The position numbers and the translations under genes were made by a program. Source: Mycolicibacillus trivialis (GTDB taxonomy: Bacteria; Actinomycetota; Actinomycetes; Mycobacteriales; Mycobacteriaceae). From it: a stretch of 64,000 nt of DNA. The notes under the pieces were generated by a model that saw only the letters and a program-made list of their open reading frames with translations, had not been told where the DNA came from and did not search any database. Shown here piece after piece: positions 47,094-55,552 of this stretch (the stretch's first letter is position 1; every line of letters starts with the position of its first letter). The stretch lies in assembly GCF_002102395.1 (NCBI RefSeq), contig NZ_LQPZ01000033.1, forward strand, positions 19,694-83,693. Direction: 5' to 3'.

Positions 47094-47418
47094 CGGCAAG
47101 GCCAAGGAACACCACCAGTGCGCGATCGAGTTGGATGAGGTCGCTGTCGGCGAGACGGCCGACGCGCTCGTACACGTTCGCCCGCGGCATCGTGGTGATC
47201 TTGTCGACCATGATTTTGCTTGGCTGCTCAATCCCGGTTGCCGCTGTCGGTTCTACGGCGATCCGGCTCAGCGGTGCCTCGACGGGGTTGGTTGTCAGCG
47301 GACAAACCGTGACCGAGGCGGTCGCATCAAATCGATCATCCTGAACGATGACGACCGGTCGTGGCTTGCCTGTGTAGACACCTCGTGCGGCAGCGACGTG
47401 GATGTCACCTCGCCTCAC
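47089..47418 (-). CDS. MazF/PemK-type toxin
   Basis: This 109-residue protein begins MRRGDIHVAAARGVYTGKPRPVVIVQDD, the usual MazF N-terminus, and contains VCPLTTNP and a basic C-terminal helix. MazF toxins are sequence-specific RNA endonucleases that block translation. The start overlaps the antitoxin stop by four bases (ATGA). Confidence 0.9.
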   Translation of the reverse strand: MRRGDIHVAAARGVYTGKPRPVVIVQDDRFDATASVTVCPLTTNPVEAPLSRIAVEPTAATGIEQPSKIMVDKITTMPRANVYERVGRLADSDLIQLDRALVVFLGLAE

Positions 47419-47639
47419 TCGGCGGACTCACCCTCGGCGGTCCAGTCACAAGAGAGGGCGTCGACAAAAGCTTGATCGTCGGCCTCCTGCTCGCTGGCGG
47501 CGATGGCGGCCGACTGGCGGTGAGCTTCTGCGGCGAATTCCGGCGCCCGTACGTCGGGCACCCAAATCTGAACGGGCCTAAGCCCCTGGGCGCGCAATCG
47601 CCGGCGATGCTCCTGCACCCGCTCTCGTGTGCTAGCCAT
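47415..47639 (-). CDS. MazE-type antitoxin (DUF3018)
   Basis: This 74-residue protein has an N-terminal basic region (RERVQEHRRRLRAQGLRPVQI) that should bind DNA and a C-terminal acidic segment that should wrap the toxin. The sequence pattern RPVQIWVPDVRAPEFAAEAHRQS is that of DUF3018 antitoxins. The start ATG is six bases from a perfect palindrome at the promoter. Confidence 0.88.
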   Translation of the reverse strand: MASTRERVQEHRRRLRAQGLRPVQIWVPDVRAPEFAAEAHRQSAAIAASEQEADDQAFVDALSCDWTAEGESAE

Positions 47640-47645
47640 CCCCCA

Positions 47646-47674
47646 ATGTTACATGTAACATAACCGGTCATCAA
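47646..47674 (-). promoter_or_regulatory. Toxin-antitoxin promoter with embedded 16-bp palindrome
   Basis: On the minus strand TTGATG (47669-47674), 17 bases and TAACAT (47646-47651) form a promoter whose start would fall at the antitoxin ATG. The perfect palindrome ATGTTACATGTAACAT (47646-47661) covers the -10 box, a classic autoregulatory operator. Confidence 0.7.
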
Positions 47675-47801
47675 TTCGGCACGGCTCACGCCCAACTCTC
47701 CCCGCCGAATACGAGAGGCTGCAGGACGCGGTCACCGAGCACGAGGTTGCGCAGCCCGAACACGTCGTTGCCAGAGCCGATCGAGTGCTCTCGGCAACCG
47801 C

Positions 47802-47831
47802 TTGTCAGACGCGTAGACCAGTTACTAGGAT
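47802..47831 (+). promoter_or_regulatory. Promoter of mmsA operon
   Basis: TTGTCA (47802-47807), an 18-base spacer and TAGGAT (47826-47831) predict a start at about 47838-47840, directly at the following palindrome. The 47675-47800 gap holds nothing else recognised. Confidence 0.6.
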
Positions 47832-47839
47832 GTCCAAGT

Positions 47840-47856
47840 ATTCAGACCGTCTGAAT
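47840..47856. promoter_or_regulatory. Operator-like palindrome before mmsA
   Basis: ATTCAGAC-C-GTCTGAAT is a perfect 8-1-8 inverted repeat at the predicted transcript start. A repressor bound here would block the mmsA operon. No regulator gene is adjacent. Confidence 0.6.
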
Positions 47857-47879
47857 CAACTCGCACTCCCGGGACAGCC

Positions 47880-49400
47880 ATGACACGACAGATCGACCAC
47901 TACATCGACGGACAGGCCACCGCAGGCACGTCGGGACGCACCGCCGACGTCCTCAACCCCAGCACCGGAGCGGTGCAGGCGCGGGTGGCCCTGGCCGGTG
48001 CCGCCGACGTGGACGCCGCGGTCGCCTCCGCCGTCGAAGCCCAGCGCGGCTGGGCGGCCACCAACCCGCAGCGTCGGGCCCGGGTGATGATGCGGTTCAT
48101 CGAGCTGGTCAACGCCAACATCGACGAGCTGGCGGAGCTGCTCTCCGCCGAGCACGGCAAGACCCTCTCCGATGCGCGCGGCGACATCCAGCGCGGCATC
48201 GAGGTGGTCGAGTTCTGCGTCGGCATCCCGCATCTGCTCAAGGGCGAATACACCGAGGGCGCCGGGCCGGGCATCGACGTGTACTCGCTGCGTCAGCCGC
48301 TCGGAGTGGTCGCCGGCATCACCCCGTTCAACTTCCCGGCGATGATCCCGCTGTGGAAGGCCGGGCCCGCGCTGGCGTGCGGCAACGCCTTCATCCTCAA
48401 GCCGTCCGAACGCGACCCGTCGGTGCCGGTGCGACTCGCCGAACTGTTCGTCGAAGCGGGCCTGCCGCCCGGGGTGTTCCAGGTCGTCCACGGCGACAAG
48501 GAGGCCGTCGACGCGTTGCTGCACCACCCGGACATCGCCGCGGTCGGCTTCGTCGGCAGCTCGGAGATCGCCGAGTACATCTATTCCACCGCCGCCGCCA
48601 ACGGCAAACGCGCGCAGTGCTTCGGCGGCGCGAAGAACCACATGATCGTGATGCCCGACGCCGACCTCGACCAGGCCGTCGATGCGCTGATCGGCGCCGG
48701 CTACGGCAGCGCCGGGGAACGCTGCATGGCGATCTCGGTGGCCGTGCCGGTCGGCGCGGAGACCGCCGACCGGTTGCGGGCCAGGCTCGTCGAGCGGGTC
48801 AAGGAGCTCCGGGTGGGCCACAGTCATGACCCCAAGGCCGACTACGGGCCGCTGGTCACCGAGGCCGCCCTGCAACGGGTCCGCGACTACATCGCCCAGG
48901 GTGTCGACGCCGGCGCCGAACTGGTGGTCGACGGCCGCGAACGGCGCAGCGACGACCTGCAGTTCGGTGACGACAGCCTCGAAGGCGGCTACTTCCTCGG
49001 CCCCACCCTGTTCGACCACGTCACCACCGACATGTCGATCTACACCGACGAGATCTTCGGCCCGGTGTTGTGCATCGTGCGCGCGGCCGACTACGACGAG
49101 GCGCTGCGGCTGCCCAGCGAGCACGAATACGGCAACGGGGTGGCGATCTTCACCCGCGACGGCGACGCCGCCCGCGACTTCACCACCCGGGTTCAGGTCG
49201 GGATGGTCGGGGTCAACGTGCCGATTCCGGTGCCGGTGGCCTACCACTCCTTCGGCGGCTGGAAGCGATCCGGCTTCGGCGATCTCAACCAGCACGGCAC
49301 CGCCTCGATCCAGTTCTACACCAAGGTGAAGACGATCACCCAGCGCTGGCCGTCGGGGATCAAGGACGGCGCCGAATTCCACATCCCGACCATGGAGTAA
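47880..49400 (+). CDS. mmsA: Methylmalonate-semialdehyde dehydrogenase (CoA-acylating)
   Basis: This 506-residue aldehyde dehydrogenase acts in valine and pyrimidine degradation, converting methylmalonate semialdehyde to propionyl-CoA. Motifs are ITPFNFPAMIPLWK, GSSEIAEYI in the cofactor region and the active site GERCMAIS with C282; the ERCMA form is specific to MMSDH. It is the first gene of the mmsA-acyl-CoA dehydrogenase-mmsB operon. Confidence 0.95.
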   Translation: MTRQIDHYIDGQATAGTSGRTADVLNPSTGAVQARVALAGAADVDAAVASAVEAQRGWAATNPQRRARVMMRFIELVNANIDELAELLSAEHGKTLSDARGDIQRGIEVVEFCVGIPHLLKGEYTEGAGPGIDVYSLRQPLGVVAGITPFNFPAMIPLWKAGPALACGNAFILKPSERDPSVPVRLAELFVEAGLPPGVFQVVHGDKEAVDALLHHPDIAAVGFVGSSEIAEYIYSTAAANGKRAQCFGGAKNHMIVMPDADLDQAVDALIGAGYGSAGERCMAISVAVPVGAETADRLRARLVERVKELRVGHSHDPKADYGPLVTEAALQRVRDYIAQGVDAGAELVVDGRERRSDDLQFGDDSLEGGYFLGPTLFDHVTTDMSIYTDEIFGPVLCIVRAADYDEALRLPSEHEYGNGVAIFTRDGDAARDFTTRVQVGMVGVNVPIPVPVAYHSFGGWKRSGFGDLNQHGTASIQFYTKVKTITQRWPSGIKDGAEFHIPTME

Positions 49401-49404
49401 CCCG

Positions 49405-50568
49405 GTGCCTCTCTTCGACCTCGACGACGAGGAACGGGTGATCGCCGAGACCGCGGCGGCGTTCGCCGACAAGCGGATGGCCCCGCACGCCCTGGAGTGG
49501 GACGCCACCGAGCACTTCCCGGTCGACGTGTTGCGGGCGGCCGCCGAACTGGGGATGGCGGCGATCTACTGCCGCGACGACGTCGGCGGCAGCGCGCTGC
49601 GCCGCCTCGACGCGGTGCGCATCTTCGAGCAACTGGCCACCGCCGACCCGACGGTCGCGGCGTTCCTGTCGATCCACAACATGTGCGCCTGGATGGTCGA
49701 CTCCTTCGGCGACGACGAGCAGCGCGCCCACTGGGTGCCGCGAATGGCGACCATGGAGACGATCGCCAGCTACTGCCTGACCGAGCCGGGGGCGGGCTCG
49801 GACGCGGCCGCGCTGGCCACCCGGGCGGTGCGCGACGGCGACCACTACGTGCTCGACGGGGTCAAGCAGTTCATCTCCGGGGCCGGCAGCTCGGACGTGT
49901 ACCTGGTGATGGCCCGCACCGGCGGGCAGTCCGGCCCGCGCGGCATCTCGGCGTTCCTGGTCGAGGACGGCACGCCCGGGCTGAGTTTCGGCGCCCAGGA
50001 GCAGAAGATGGGCTGGCATGCCCAGCCCACCGCGCAGGTCATCCTCGACGGGGTGCGGGTGCCGGCCGACGCGATGATCGGCGGGGAGGGCGCCGGTTTC
50101 GGCATCGCGATGCACGGCCTCAACGGCGGGCGGATCAACATCGCCGCCTGCTCGCTCGGCGGTGCGCAGGCCGCCTACACCAAGGCCGCCGCCTACCTCG
50201 CCGACCGGCAGGCCTTCGGCGGTCCACTGCTCGATGAACCCACCATCCGGTTCACCCTGGCCGACATGGCGACCGCGCTGGAGACCTCCCGCATCCTGCT
50301 GTGGCGGGCGGCGAGCGCCCTGGACGCCGACGACCCGGAGAAGGTCACGCTGTGCGCGATGGCCAAACGCTATGTCACCGACGCCTGCTACGACGTCGCC
50401 GACCAGGCGCTGCAGCTGCACGGCGGCTACGGTTACCTGCGCGAGTACGGGCTGGAGAAGATCGTGCGCGACCTGCGGGTGCACCGCATCCTGGAGGGAA
50501 CCAACGAGATCATGCGGGTGGTCATCGGCCGGGCCGAAGCGGCCCGGGTGCGTGCCGGCGGCCAGTAG
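49405..50568 (+). CDS. Acyl-CoA dehydrogenase, probably isobutyryl-CoA dehydrogenase (FadE9-like)
   Basis: This 387-residue FAD enzyme has the ACAD signatures YCLTEPGAGSDAAAL and LQLHGGYGYLREYGLEKIVRD, with the catalytic Glu at about residue 364 (ILEGTNEIMR). It starts at GTG 49405, four bases after mmsA. Its position between mmsA and mmsB, as for Rv0752c, argues for a branched-chain (isobutyryl-CoA) substrate in valine catabolism. Confidence 0.92.
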   Translation: MPLFDLDDEERVIAETAAAFADKRMAPHALEWDATEHFPVDVLRAAAELGMAAIYCRDDVGGSALRRLDAVRIFEQLATADPTVAAFLSIHNMCAWMVDSFGDDEQRAHWVPRMATMETIASYCLTEPGAGSDAAALATRAVRDGDHYVLDGVKQFISGAGSSDVYLVMARTGGQSGPRGISAFLVEDGTPGLSFGAQEQKMGWHAQPTAQVILDGVRVPADAMIGGEGAGFGIAMHGLNGGRINIAACSLGGAQAAYTKAAAYLADRQAFGGPLLDEPTIRFTLADMATALETSRILLWRAASALDADDPEKVTLCAMAKRYVTDACYDVADQALQLHGGYGYLREYGLEKIVRDLRVHRILEGTNEIMRVVIGRAEAARVRAGGQ

Positions 50569-50587
50569 CCGAGTGGGAGGAGAGTCG

Positions 50588-51472
50588 ATGACCGACACCG
50601 CGAAGGTGGCGTTCCTGGGATTGGGCCACATGGGGGCGCCGATGGCGGCGAACCTGGTCTCCGGCGGCTACCGGGTGGCCGGGTTCGACCCGTCCTCGGC
50701 CGCCGTCGACGACGCCGCCGGGCGCGGTGTCGGCGCCGCCGGCTCGGCGGCCGCCGCGGTGGCCGACGCCGACGTGGTGATCACCATGTTGCCCAACGGG
50801 GCGGTGGTGAAGGGCTGCTACGCCGAGATCCTGCCCGCCGCCAAAACCGGCGCCCTGCTCATCGACAGCTCGACGGTCTCGGTCGACGACGCTCGCGAGG
50901 TGCACGCACTGGCCCGCGAGCACGGCTTCGCCCAACTCGACGCGCCGGTCTCCGGCGGTGTGGCCGGGGCGGCCGCGGGCACCCTGGCGTTCATGATCGG
51001 CGGCGAGTCCGACGCGGTGGACCGCGCCCGGCCGGTGCTGGCGCCGATGGCCGGCAAGATCATCCACTGCGGGGCCGCCGGTACCGGCCAGGCCGCCAAG
51101 ATCTGCAACAACATGGTGCTGGCCGTCCAGCAGATCGCGGTCGCCGAGGCGTTCGTGCTGGCCGAGCGGCTCGGGCTGTCCGCCCAGTCCCTGTTCGATG
51201 TGATCACCGGCGCGACCGGCAACTGCTGGGCCGTACACACCAACTGCCCGGTGCCCGGGCCGGTGCCGGCCTCCCCCGCCAACCACGATTTCGCGGCCGG
51301 TTTCGCCACCGCCCTGATGAACAAGGACCTGGGTCTGGCGATGGATGCGGTGGCTTCGACGGGCGGGTCCGCGCCGCTGGGCAGCCACGCCGCGGCGATC
51401 TACGCGGACTTCGCCACCGAGCACGGCGCCGAGGACTTCAGCGCCGTGATCAATTTGCTGCGCCGCAGCTAG
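50588..51472 (+). CDS. mmsB: 3-hydroxyisobutyrate dehydrogenase
   Basis: This 294-residue enzyme oxidises 3-hydroxyisobutyrate to methylmalonate semialdehyde, the substrate of MmsA. It has the N-terminal Rossmann motif FLGLGHMGAPMAANL, the substrate loop DAPVSGGVAGAAAGTLAFM and the catalytic Lys in GTGQAAKICNNMV. GGGAGGAGAG precedes ATG 50588; the longer upstream frame is out-of-frame acyl-CoA dehydrogenase DNA. Confidence 0.96.
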   Translation: MTDTAKVAFLGLGHMGAPMAANLVSGGYRVAGFDPSSAAVDDAAGRGVGAAGSAAAAVADADVVITMLPNGAVVKGCYAEILPAAKTGALLIDSSTVSVDDAREVHALAREHGFAQLDAPVSGGVAGAAAGTLAFMIGGESDAVDRARPVLAPMAGKIIHCGAAGTGQAAKICNNMVLAVQQIAVAEAFVLAERLGLSAQSLFDVITGATGNCWAVHTNCPVPGPVPASPANHDFAAGFATALMNKDLGLAMDAVASTGGSAPLGSHAAAIYADFATEHGAEDFSAVINLLRRS

Positions 51473-51476
51473 GCGA

Positions 51477-52010
51477 TCAACCTGCTTCGCGACAGCTGAA
51501 CCGGGCCACCACCCGCTGCGCCTGCAGCTCCCGGCACCCGTCGGCGGACAAACCGTCGTAGCCGTCGGTGTCGGCGAAGATCGCCGGCAAGCCGATGGCC
51601 GCGGCGATCCGGGCGCGGGTCTCGGACCCGGCGATCACCAGCGACTCACCGGCGACGATGCCCAGCTCCCACAGCGCCTGCCGGTAGAGCTCGGCGTCGC
51701 CGGCCGGACCGGTGAGGTCGTCGGCGGTCACGACCGTCTCGGTCATGCCGTCCCCGATCAATTCCCGCACCCGGGCCTGCACCGCGTCGCGCGGTCCAGC
51801 GTCCACGACGGCCACCCAGAGTCCGGTGGCGAACAGGCTGAGCACCAGGTCCACCAGGCCGGACCGGGGCTCGCCGTCGGCGTCGGCAAGGGCATCGATA
51901 TCGAAGATCACCGCCTGTAGCGGGTACACCTCGGCGTCGTGGTGCACCTGGTCCCACCAGAACGGGCGGCCAGGACCGGTCCATATCGCGCGCTCAGTTG
52001 TGATCGTCAT
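51477..52010 (-). CDS. HAD-like protein
   Basis: This 177-residue protein has a HAD-type motif I variant (VIFDIDALAD) and a C-terminal region resembling HAD motifs III-IV (ELYRQALWELGI, VIAGSETRARIAAAIGLP). The Lys of motif III is not obvious and the second Asp of motif I is shifted, so phosphatase activity is uncertain. It converges with mmsB (4-bp gap) and diverges from the response regulator. Confidence 0.65.
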   Translation of the reverse strand: MTITTERAIWTGPGRPFWWDQVHHDAEVYPLQAVIFDIDALADADGEPRSGLVDLVLSLFATGLWVAVVDAGPRDAVQARVRELIGDGMTETVVTADDLTGPAGDAELYRQALWELGIVAGESLVIAGSETRARIAAAIGLPAIFADTDGYDGLSADGCRELQAQRVVARFSCREAG

Positions 52011-52108
52011 GACAGTCAGGGTGCCCGACGCGGGTGCGGGCGTCCTCCCCCATCCGGGGGAACCGCCCGGGGTAGCCCGGGGTACGCCGTCGGGGCGTAT
52101 TCCGGCCT

Positions 52109-52114
52109 TATTGT
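52109..52114 (+). promoter_or_regulatory. -10 box of leaderless response-regulator transcript
   Basis: TATTGT ends six bases before ATG 52121, and no ribosome-binding site is present. Confidence 0.45.
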
Positions 52115-52120
52115 CTTGTC

Positions 52121-52771
52121 ATGCCCGTGCGACTGGTGCTCGTCGACGACCACGAGATGGTCATCGAGGGGCTCAAGGCGATGCTCGCCGCGTTCGCCGA
52201 CCGGGTGACGGTGGTCGGCCAGGCCATCGGCGCCGAACCCGCCCCGGCGGTCATCGCCGAACTCGACCCCGACATCGTGCTCTGCGACGTGCGCATGCAG
52301 GGTGCCAGCGGGCTGGACCTGTGCCGGCAACTGCGTGACCGCGACCCGGACCGCAAGGTGGTCATGCTGTCGGTCTACGACGACGAGCAGTATCTCTACC
52401 AGGCGTTGCGGGTGGGTGCGCGCGGCTATCTGCTCAAGAGCATCGCCAGCGACGACCTGGTCCGCCAGCTCGAGCTGGCCCATCGCGGCGACCTGGTGAT
52501 CGACCCGGGCATGGCCGCCCGGGCCGCCGATACCGCCGCCCGACTGCAGCGCGACGAGTTCTGGCCCGGCGCCCGCCAGGGCCTCACGCAGCGGGAGAGC
52601 GAGATCCTGTCCTACATGGTCTCGGGGCTGTCCAACCGCGGGATCGCCACCAAGCTGGTGATCGGCGAGGAGACCGTCAAAAGCCACCTGCGGGCGATCT
52701 ACCGCAAGCTGGGGGTCACCGACCGGACCGGGGCGGTGGCCACCGCGCTGCGCGAAGGCATCTACCGGTGA
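52121..52771 (+). CDS. NarL/FixJ-family response regulator
   Basis: This 216-residue protein has a receiver domain with acidic pocket D9-D10, phosphoacceptor D56 (DIVLCDVRM) and the conserved Lys in YLLKSI. A C-terminal LuxR-type helix-turn-helix (LTQRESEILSYMVSGLSNRG, ETVKSHLRAIYRKLGV) binds DNA. Its stop overlaps the kinase start by four bases (GTGA), so the two form one two-component system. Confidence 0.94.
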   Translation: MPVRLVLVDDHEMVIEGLKAMLAAFADRVTVVGQAIGAEPAPAVIAELDPDIVLCDVRMQGASGLDLCRQLRDRDPDRKVVMLSVYDDEQYLYQALRVGARGYLLKSIASDDLVRQLELAHRGDLVIDPGMAARAADTAARLQRDEFWPGARQGLTQRESEILSYMVSGLSNRGIATKLVIGEETVKSHLRAIYRKLGVTDRTGAVATALREGIYR

Positions 52772-53991
52772 GCCGCAAGCCGGTGCGCGGCTCGGAGGCG
52801 GTTCGCGAGCTCATCGACAACGACCACGAGTTGGCGCTGCTGCGCGAGCTGATCCAGGCCGCCTCGACCGGGCCCGGCGTCGCGCCGCTGGCCGCGGCCG
52901 CCGCCCGGATGATCACCGCCTCCACCGGCGCCGACGTCTGCTTCGTGCACGTGCTCGACGACACCGAGCGGTCGCTGACGCTGGCCGGCGCGACCCCGCC
53001 GTTCGACGGCCAGGTCGGCAAGATCCGGCTGCCGCTGGGTTCGGGGATCTCCGGCTGGGTCGCCCAACACCGCGAACCGGTGGTGATCAACGACGAGAAG
53101 GAATCCGACCCGCGCTACGTGCCGTTCGAGGCGCTGCGCGGTCGCGACTTCACCTCGATGGTCTCGGTGCCGATGGAGACCGACCCCGGCGGGCTGGTCG
53201 GGGTGCTCAACGTGCACACCGTGACGCGCCGGGAGTTCACCGACGGCGACGTGGAGTTGCTGCGGGTCATCGGCCGGCTGATCGCCGGGGCGCTGCACCA
53301 GGCCCGGCTGCACCGGCAGCTGGTGGCCCGGGAGCGTGCCCACGAACTCTTCGTCGAGCAGGTGGTCGAGGCCCAGGAGATCGAACGGCGCAGGCTGGCC
53401 GGCGACATCCACGACGGCATCTCCCAGCGGCTGATCACGCTGTCCTACCGGCTGGATGCCGCCGCCCGCGCGGTCGGCACCGACCCGGCCGAGGCGTCCG
53501 AGCAGCTCGAGGAGGCCCGTAACCTGGCCCGCCTCACCCTGGAGGAGGCCCGCTCGGCGATCAGCGGCCTACGCCCGCCGGTGCTCGACGACCTGGGCCT
53601 GGCCGGAGCGCTGGCCAGCCTGGCCCGCTCGGTGCCCGACCTCAGCCTGGAGCTGGACCTGGCCGACATCCGGCTGCCCGAACACATCGAGCTCGCGCTG
53701 TACCGCATCGCCCAGGAAGGGCTGCAGAACGTGGTCAAGCATTCCCACGCCCGGCTGGCCCGGCTGTTCTTCGGCGTGACCGACGGGGTGGCCCGGCTGG
53801 AGATCACCGACGACGGGGTCGGGTTCGACACCTTCGAGAACCCGCTGGGCGGTGACGAGATGGGCGGCTACGGCCTGCTGTCGATCGCCGAGCGCGCCGA
53901 ACTGGTCGGCGGCCGGCTCAACATCCGGTCCCGCCCGGGCACCGGCACCACGGTCACCGCGACCATCCCGTTGCCGACGCTCGCCGAGTAG
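52768..53991 (+). CDS. GAF-domain sensor histidine kinase (HisKA_3 type)
   Basis: This 407-residue cytoplasmic kinase has no membrane segment. A GAF sensor domain (~residues 20-175) is followed by a dimerisation/phosphotransfer helix with H215 (GDIHDGISQRL) and an HATPase_c domain with N box (EGLQNVVKHSHA), G1 (DDGVGFD) and G2 (GGYGLLSIAERAE). It is the partner of the NarL-type regulator. The signal is unknown; GAF domains can bind heme or small ligands. Confidence 0.94.
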   Translation: MSRKPVRGSEAVRELIDNDHELALLRELIQAASTGPGVAPLAAAAARMITASTGADVCFVHVLDDTERSLTLAGATPPFDGQVGKIRLPLGSGISGWVAQHREPVVINDEKESDPRYVPFEALRGRDFTSMVSVPMETDPGGLVGVLNVHTVTRREFTDGDVELLRVIGRLIAGALHQARLHRQLVARERAHELFVEQVVEAQEIERRRLAGDIHDGISQRLITLSYRLDAAARAVGTDPAEASEQLEEARNLARLTLEEARSAISGLRPPVLDDLGLAGALASLARSVPDLSLELDLADIRLPEHIELALYRIAQEGLQNVVKHSHARLARLFFGVTDGVARLEITDDGVGFDTFENPLGGDEMGGYGLLSIAERAELVGGRLNIRSRPGTGTTVTATIPLPTLAE

Positions 53992-53998
53992 GGCTCGC

Positions 53999-54487
53999 TC
54001 AGCCGTCGCGGATACCCGGCGGGCAGGCGGTCTCGCGGTGCTCGGCGAGCGCAGCAAGAACGTCGCGGCTGGCCTCGGCGAGGACCGCCAGCCGCTCGGG
54101 GCCGAGCACCTCGATGAACAGTTCGCGAACCCGGGCGGCATTGGCCGGGGCGCAGGTCCGGATCGCGTCGCGGCCGGCGGCGGTCAGCACGACGTCCGGG
54201 TAGCGGTGGGCGCCGTCCTCGCGGCGGACCAGCCCGCGGCTGGCCATCCGGCGCAGATGGTGGGACAGTCGGCTCTTCTCCCAGCGGGTGGCCGCAACCA
54301 GGTCGACTGCGCGCATCCGTTCGCCGGGCGCCTCGGACAGGTTGACCAGGATCTCGAAGTCCGGGCCCGACAAGCCGCACTCCTGCTGCATGTGCCGCTG
54401 CAGGTGCCGGTCCAGCTGCTGGCGCATCGCGACGAAGGAGCGCCAGGCGCGCTGCTCCTCCGGGGTGAGCCACGGTTCGTCGGTCAT
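53999..54487 (-). CDS. MarR-family transcriptional regulator 1
   Basis: This 162-residue protein has a MarR winged helix (SGPDFEILVNLSE, RAVDLVAATRWEKSRLSHHL, RREDGAHRYPDVVLT wing). It is divergent from the NmrA-like gene. Two identical-arm palindromes lie in the 89-bp gap, so it probably represses both genes and responds to a small molecule. It converges with the kinase gene (7-bp gap). Confidence 0.92.
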   Translation of the reverse strand: MTDEPWLTPEEQRAWRSFVAMRQQLDRHLQRHMQQECGLSGPDFEILVNLSEAPGERMRAVDLVAATRWEKSRLSHHLRRMASRGLVRREDGAHRYPDVVLTAAGRDAIRTCAPANAARVRELFIEVLGPERLAVLAEASRDVLAALAEHRETACPPGIRDG

Positions 54488-54507
54488 CGCCCCACCCTAA
54501 CCCAGCA

Positions 54508-54523
54508 GGTTGACACATCAACC
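54508..54523. promoter_or_regulatory. MarR operator 1
   Basis: GGTTGA-CACA-TCAACC is a perfect 6-4-6 inverted repeat. It contains a consensus -35 TTGACA (54510-54515) for the NmrA-like gene, so binding would exclude RNA polymerase. Confidence 0.7.
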
Positions 54524-54542
54524 CCTATCGGGTGTAGCGTTA

Positions 54543-54558
54543 GGTTGATACATCAACC
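54543..54558. promoter_or_regulatory. MarR operator 2
   Basis: GGTTGA-TACA-TCAACC has the same arms as operator 1, with centres 35 bp apart. It lies just downstream of the candidate -10 TAGCGT (54535-54540) of the NmrA-like gene. Confidence 0.7.
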
Positions 54559-54576
54559 TGAGGAAGTGAGTTCACC

Positions 54577-55542
54577 ATGACCGAACCGCCCGTGATCGCC
54601 GTCGTCGGAGCCACCGGTTCGCAAGGCGGTGGCCTGGCCCGCGCGATCCTCGCCGACCCGGAACACCGGTTCGCGCTGCGCGCCCTGACCCGCGACCCCG
54701 ACTCGCCGGCCGCCCGCGACCTCGCCGGCGCCGGCGCCCAGGTCGTGACGGCCGACCTCGACGACGAAGCCGCCCTGCGGGCGGCCTTCACCGGGGCGCA
54801 CGGCGCCTACGTCGTCACCAACTACTGGGCGCCGCTCCGCCCGGAGCAGGAAGCCCGGCGCAGCCGCGCCGAGATGGAACTCGACCATGCCGCCAACGCG
54901 GCCCGGGCCGCAGCCACCGCCGGTGTCACCCACGTGGTCTTCTCCACCCTTGAGGACACCCGGACGGTGCTCAACGGCCGGGTCCCGACCTTCGAGGGCC
55001 GTTACACCGTGCCGCATTTCGACGCGAAGGCCGAAGCCGACGCGCTCTTCGTCGAGCACCGGGTGCCGACGACGTTCCTGCGCACGGCGTACTTCTTCGA
55101 CAACCTCAGCCGCGGCGGGGCACTGGCCCGCGGCGACGACGGCACGCTGGCGCTGACCCTGCCGATGGCCGACAAACCGATGTCCGGGATCGCGGTGGCC
55201 GACATCGGGCGCACCGCATTGGGGGTGTTTCGCCGCGGGGCGGAACTGATCGGCCACACGGTGAGCATCGCCGGCGACCACCTCACCGGGGAGCAGTACG
55301 CGGCGCAGCTGAGCGAGGCACTCGGGCGGCCGGTGGTCTACCGCCCCCTCGGCTGGGATGAGTACCGGGCGCTGGGGTTCCCGGCCGCGGCCGAGATGGG
55401 CAACATGTTCCAGTACTACGCGGAGGATTCCGCGCGGTTCGTCGCCGACCGTGACCTCGACCGGGTGCGGGAGCTCAACCCCGGCCTGCTGTCGTTTCGG
55501 GGCTGGCTGGCCGAGCACGCGGGTGACATCCCGCTGCCGTGA
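54577..55542 (+). CDS. NmrA-like NAD(P)-binding protein
   Basis: This 321-residue atypical short-chain dehydrogenase of the NmrA/HSCARG type begins with VVGATGSQGGGLARAIL. It has the YVVTNYW segment usual in this family and lacks a YxxxK active site. Members act as redox-sensing regulators or as reductases. ATG 54577 follows GAGGAAGTGAGTTCACC. Control by the divergent MarR is indicated by two operators in the promoter. Confidence 0.85.
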   Translation: MTEPPVIAVVGATGSQGGGLARAILADPEHRFALRALTRDPDSPAARDLAGAGAQVVTADLDDEAALRAAFTGAHGAYVVTNYWAPLRPEQEARRSRAEMELDHAANAARAAATAGVTHVVFSTLEDTRTVLNGRVPTFEGRYTVPHFDAKAEADALFVEHRVPTTFLRTAYFFDNLSRGGALARGDDGTLALTLPMADKPMSGIAVADIGRTALGVFRRGAELIGHTVSIAGDHLTGEQYAAQLSEALGRPVVYRPLGWDEYRALGFPAAAEMGNMFQYYAEDSARFVADRDLDRVRELNPGLLSFRGWLAEHAGDIPLP

Positions 55543-55552
55543 CCGGAGCGGT

